Shown piece after piece: positions 60,501-64,000 of a stretch of 64,000 nt of DNA (within the stretch, counting starts at the first letter, position 1; every line of letters begins with the position of its first letter). The notes beneath the pieces were generated by a model that saw only the letters and a program-made list of their open reading frames with translations, did no database searches and had not been told where the DNA came from. The stretch comes from Apus apus (Eukaryota > Chordata > Aves > Apodiformes > Apodidae). The stretch spans positions 1,302,001 to 1,366,000 of the forward strand of contig NC_067305.1 in NCBI RefSeq assembly GCF_020740795.1. The letters run 5' to 3'. The translations under genes and the position numbers were made by a program.

Positions 60501-62691
60501 GGGAGGTTCTCATCCCCCTCTGCTCGGCCCTGGTGAGACCTCACTTGGAGTGTTGTGCCCAGTTCTGGGCTCCCCAGTTCCAGAGGGACAGGGATCTACT
60601 GGAGAGAGGCCAAGGGAGGCCATGAGGATGATGAAGGGACTAGAACATCTGCCTGATGAGGAAAGGCTGAGAGACCTGGGGCTGTTCAGTCTGGAGAGGA
60701 GAAGACTGAGAGGGGATCTCATGAATGTCTATCAATCCATGAGGGCAGCAAGAAGGCAGGACAAGCTCTTGTCACTTGTGCCCTGGGACAGGACGAGGGG
60801 CAATGGATTCAAACTGGAGCCCAGGAAGTTCCAGCTCAACCTGAGGAAGAACTTCTTTGCTGTGAGGGTGACAGAGCCCTGGGACAGGCTGCCCAGAGAG
60901 GCTGTGGAGTCTCCTTCTCTGGAGACTTTCCAGACCTGTCTGGATGCCTTTCTGAGTGACCTGCCCTGGTTTTGGTCCTGCTCTGGCAGGGGGGTTGGAC
61001 TGGATGATCTTTGGAGGTCCCTTCCAACCCCTGACATTCTGTGATAACTCAATAACTCTGGACAAGAAGGCAGTTTTAATTCATTCCTATGAAGGGTCTC
61101 ATTCCAGTTTCAAACAGTGCTCAGTTTGAGTCACCTCCAAATTAGGTTATGTCACAAATTTCTAAAGCAAGACACCAGACTTTGTGAAAACAAACACCAT
61201 GTTCTTGCTGGTATGACAGATACTGATTCAAAATATATATTATTGCAATACACACAAAAAAATACAAAGGTAAGATTCCTTTATTTTGAGTCTCTAGAAA
61301 TACCTGGATCTGTAACACTACTGAATAAGAAACACTTCTTTTGTTTCACCAGGAGCAGAACATGCTCAAGTCTAGAAGCATTTCTCTGACACTCACTAGA
61401 AAGTCAAAGCATATTCATTAGCAGCAAAACCCAAAGATGCCATTCAGGAGTGAAACAGATTGTACAGGCAAAAAAAAGAAGGAAGGACATCCCTCAAGAA
61501 AAGGGGGTCTTAGATCATCTCTACACACAACATCACCTTTAGTAACCCAGTTATCCTGAAGCTGCAGGCTTCCTCCCAGTGGGAGATCCAACCAAATGGC
61601 CCAGCACGCTGAGACACAAATGCCAATCAAACGAAATGCCACCAGCCAGAGGACACACAAGTCATGGGAAAATCCTCGACGGTCAGAGAGCAACAGGCAT
61701 CTCAGGGGTGGCTCATCCTGGCTGTTGCTTGCTGCTGCCTACAGAGGGAGTCCAGACCAGTTTACAGAGAAGGCAGAGACAACTTCAGCAAAACGAAGCC
61801 CACATAGAGAAGAAAATCAGGCTACAAGTATAAAGCAACGGTGTGAAGTAGATCCAGATGGACCTGTCTGGTGATAAGCACGTTCTGGTCTCTCACTGTG
61901 GTGTCCTGTGCCCAGTGGTGCCTCTGAGCAAACAATGAGGGAACAGGCAGGACAGAATGCTCCCTTGCAAGTCTCTGCTTCAATTGTCATTCCCAAGAAT
62001 ATCCAGAGCTTGACATAATTCAACCTTTGGTAATTCTCAAAACACCTCTCAGCCTCCTTTCCACCCTCCTTTAGCTTTCTGCAGCCACAGCAACCTGTTC
62101 CAGTGCCTTGCTACCCTCATGGTGAAGAATTTCTTCTTGATGTTTCACCTCAATCTCCCTCTTCCGATTTTAATCCATCCCCCCTTGTCCTCTCCCTCCC
62201 TGCCCTTGTCCCAAGTCCCTCCCCAGCTTTCCTGGAGCCCCTTCAGGCACTGGAAGCTGCTCTAAGGTCTCCCTGGAGCCTTCTCTTCTCCAGGCTGAAC
62301 ACCCCAACTTTCCCAGCCTGTCCCCAGAGCACAGCTGCTAAGAGGTCCTCAATGCCAAAGCAGAAGTCTACCTATTAAAACAGATGATCAAAAAGCTCCC
62401 ATGAGCTCCATTGTCTGCTGAAGTGTTCTCAGTACATAGATTAAAAAAAAAATAAACCAAAGCAACTCCCTAGTTAAGCTCACTCCCAACCAGCCTGCTA
62501 ATACAAAGGCACGAGTCTGAACAAAAGATCCCCTTTTTTTTAGCCCAGAAAGTATTAACAAAGTATGTCTATAATAAATCACATCAGATGAAAAGACAAT
62601 GACTCACTTCATTATCTTTAAAGCATGAGAGGAGAACACTCCACTGAGACAGAAGTCCCCAGGAATGCTGGTACCAGCTGCACTTTCCTCT
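54584..62691 (-). CDS. Unrecognised multi-exon gene, 3' part
   Basis: Thirteen short exons joined by eye, in transcript order: 62691-62608, 61395-61350, 59712-59630, 59479-59432, 59202-59126, 58619-58499, 57826-57768, 57447-57307, 57050-57022, 56709-56604, 56211-56121, 55795-55663, 54772-54584. All junctions use AG/GT and every phase matches, giving about 400 open codons ending in TAG at 54584. Best-supported are the last four, whose acceptors have good pyrimidine tracts; they read ...[20 protein letters not shown], then [20 protein letters not shown], then [19 protein letters not shown], then a basic C-terminus [17 protein letters not shown]. Earlier parts are Leu-rich and helical ([29 protein letters not shown]) with a Cys-rich patch ([16 protein letters not shown]). 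The acceptor at 59202 is weak. I know no family to assign. Exons were partly chosen to keep phase, so chance agreement is possible. The 5' end probably lies beyond the window. Confidence 0.4.
54810..55315 (+). mobile_element. CR1 LINE, 5'-truncated
   Basis: Starts near GTGTCCAGTTCTGGGCTCC, has GAACACCTGCCTGATGAGG and CTGGAGCCCAGGAAGTTCC, and ends CCTTCCAACCCCTGTGATTC. Same subfamily as 48680 and 60225, with some internal differences. It lies between the last two exons of the putative minus-strand gene. Confidence 0.88.
57840..58362 (-). mobile_element. CR1 LINE, second subfamily
   Basis: Closely resembles 51285-51860: ATCACAGAATCCCCAAGG, then GAAAAGCCCTCTGAGATC, CAGACCAGGGCACTAAGTG and CTCCATGAGGAAGTGCTTC. 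Its 3' end lies 14 bases from the acceptor of a putative exon at 57826. Confidence 0.88.
59781..59844. repeat. 32-base tandem duplication
   Basis: GGAACTTTAAAATAAAACAT and the following 12 bases occur twice in a row with two differences. Noncoding in my reading. Confidence 0.9.
60225..61045 (+). mobile_element. CR1 LINE with the end of the reverse transcriptase frame
   Basis: The longest CR1 copy here. Its translation contains the ORF2 C-terminal blocks [54 protein letters not shown] and [18 protein letters not shown]. It ends GGGGTTGGACTGGATGATC, CTTCCAACCCCTGACATTC and TGTGATAA. The 5' half and ORF1 are missing, so it cannot move by itself. Confidence 0.92.
62035..62348 (-). mobile_element. 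CR1 LINE, third subfamily, both ends truncated
   Basis: GGTGAAGAATTTCTTCTTG, AGCCCCTTCAGGCACTGG and CTTCTCCAGGCTGAACACC match the reverse of 53620-54015. Confidence 0.75.
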
Positions 62692-62731
62692 CTAGTGACA
62701 GTCCCAGCAGGCAAGGAACAAGAAAATGATC

Positions 62732-63334
62732 CTGCCAAACTACTGCAGCACCAGTTCACAGAGATGGTCTGGTTTTGGTTTGCATGATGTACGTGCTCAT
62801 TTTGCAGGTACAGAAAAAGCTCCCTTCAAGGAGCAGGCCTGCAAATTCAACCTAAAGGTTCAACATTCAGTACAGCACAGAGTCAAGGAACAAACAGGCC
62901 AGCAAAGCAAGTTCTGGTGGCTGGAGAAAGGTCTCCTCTCCAGACCAAGGAACCATTTCTGCTGAGAAATCCCAGTGCTAAGTTCAATACATTGCAAAAC
63001 TGGCACTTCTACTCCAAGTAATAAAACCCTGCAAGATCTTCATAACTTGATGCTGTGCCAATCCATAAAATTCCTCATTTAATTCACTCAGAGCCCTCTC
63101 TGCCTACAAGCCACATCCTCTTTTTTTTCCTTATGCAGCTGTTTTATTTGCTCTGTAGGGCAGCCCAAGAGCCACAGGTGACTGGAGCCAATTTCTCCTA
63201 AAAGGATAAAAAATCCTGACTCTAATCCAGGAAATAAACACAGTTGATGAAAGCTCAGAAACACCACCAGGATTCTGTAGGCACACATGCCACGTAGCCA
63301 CTGCCTGAGCTGCAGAGCTGCTGGCAAGGTGTTC
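62732..63334. other. No feature seen
   Basis: AT-rich sequence. Upstream exons of the putative minus-strand gene could lie here, but I could not define any with adequate splice sites. Confidence 0.4.
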
Positions 63335-63715
63335 TCTGCCAGGAGTCCTGGAGAAGAGGAGGCTGAGGGGAGACCTCATTGCTCTCTACAACTGCCTGAG
63401 AGGAGGCTGTGGTGAGGTGGGTGTTGGGCTCTTCTCCCTCATGACCAGTGATAGGACAAGAGGAAATGGGGTCAAGCTGCACCAGGCAAGGCTCAGACTG
63501 GATATTTGGAAAAATTTATTCACAGAAAGAGTGGTGAGGCCTTGGAACAGGCTGCCCAGGGAGGTGGTGGAGGCACCATCCCTGGAGATGTTCAGAAAAG
63601 GGGTAGATGTGGTGTTTTGGGAGATGGTTTAGTGGTTACAGGTTGTAGGGCAGACAGTTGGACTTCATGATCTTGAAGGTCTTTTCCAACCTTGAAGATG
63701 ATTCTATGATTCTGA
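63335..63715 (+). mobile_element. CR1 LINE, 5'-truncated
   Basis: GGAGAAGAGGAGGCTGAGGG, CTCTACAACTGCCTGAGAG, CTTGGAACAGGCTGCCCAG and the end GGACTTCATGATCTTGAAGG, CTTTTCCAACCTTGAAGATG, ATTCTATGATTCTGATTCC. A fourth 3'-end variant. 63716-64000 shows nothing further. Confidence 0.88.
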
Positions 63716-64000
63716 TTCCATTTGCCACAGTCCAGACCAAAAGCTTGGATTTATTAGTCCTGATGCCCTGCTTGATACTGAGGAGGAATATTCAGCAGTA
63801 AAATTTAAGCTCCATTAAACTGTTGTGTGGCAGAGGAAACTCCAGAATTGGGTTCTTTCATTATCCCATCACAAAAACTCCATATGGGAATGCCAAAATG
63901 AACTGTGTAGGCTACCAAAGGTAGTGATGACTCTTTTCAGTTAAACATTAGACACACAGATCATCAAGAATCTTAATCATTACTGTCCTGACTGTGCAAT

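Noticed and set aside
60391-61044. Plus-strand frame of 217 codons
   Set aside because: It is the C-terminal part of CR1 ORF2 plus tail, not a host gene.
61117-61147. Minus-strand 27-base segment with good splice-site look-alikes
   Set aside because: All three frames meet a stop, so it cannot be a coding exon of the putative gene.
49500-64000. Search for ZFR2 exons expected next to MATK
   Set aside because: No zinc-finger or DZF-like blocks were seen on either strand.

Overview
The window looks like bird nuclear DNA. It carries many CR1 LINE fragments, compact GC-rich genes with short introns, and the gene order TJP3 - APBA3 - MRPL54 - RAX2 - MATK, which I recall from human 19p13.3 and its avian microchromosome counterpart. 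No sequence search was run. Gene names rest on protein families recognised after splicing exons by eye at GT/AG sites with matching phase.

Layout. 1-700 is a CpG-island promoter region. 3884-11098 (+) is a complete TJP3 (ZO-3). 12484-18437 (-) is a complete APBA3 (X11-gamma/Mint3), tail-to-tail with TJP3 and head-to-head with MRPL54 (18831-19857, +) across a 393-base GC-rich bidirectional promoter. 22371-27751 (+) is an intact MALT1-type paracaspase that has no place in the mammalian version of this locus. 30646-32819 (-) is RAX2. 40482-41889 (-) is a complexin of the CPLX3/CPLX4 class ending in a CAAX box. 43204-48262 (-) is MATK (CSK-homologous kinase). Between RAX2 and MATK lie AT-rich islands full of homeodomain and CRX/OTX-like sites, candidate retinal enhancers.

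From about 49 kb the base composition falls towards AT and CR1 copies crowd in. No gene in this part has a long open frame. A chain of 13 short exons on the minus strand (62691 down to 54584) nevertheless joins in one consistent frame for about 400 codons and ends in a stop, with a poly(A) signal about 500 bases beyond. I do not recognise the protein. I consider it the best candidate for an overlooked gene here.

The main biological point is the block MALT1-like / RAX2 / complexin / MATK. It mirrors MALT1 - RAX - CPLX4 on human chromosome 18 in order and strand, and CSK - CPLX3 on human chromosome 15. It therefore looks like a whole-genome-duplication sister of those regions that still holds two genes, a paracaspase and a complexin, missing from the mammalian locus.
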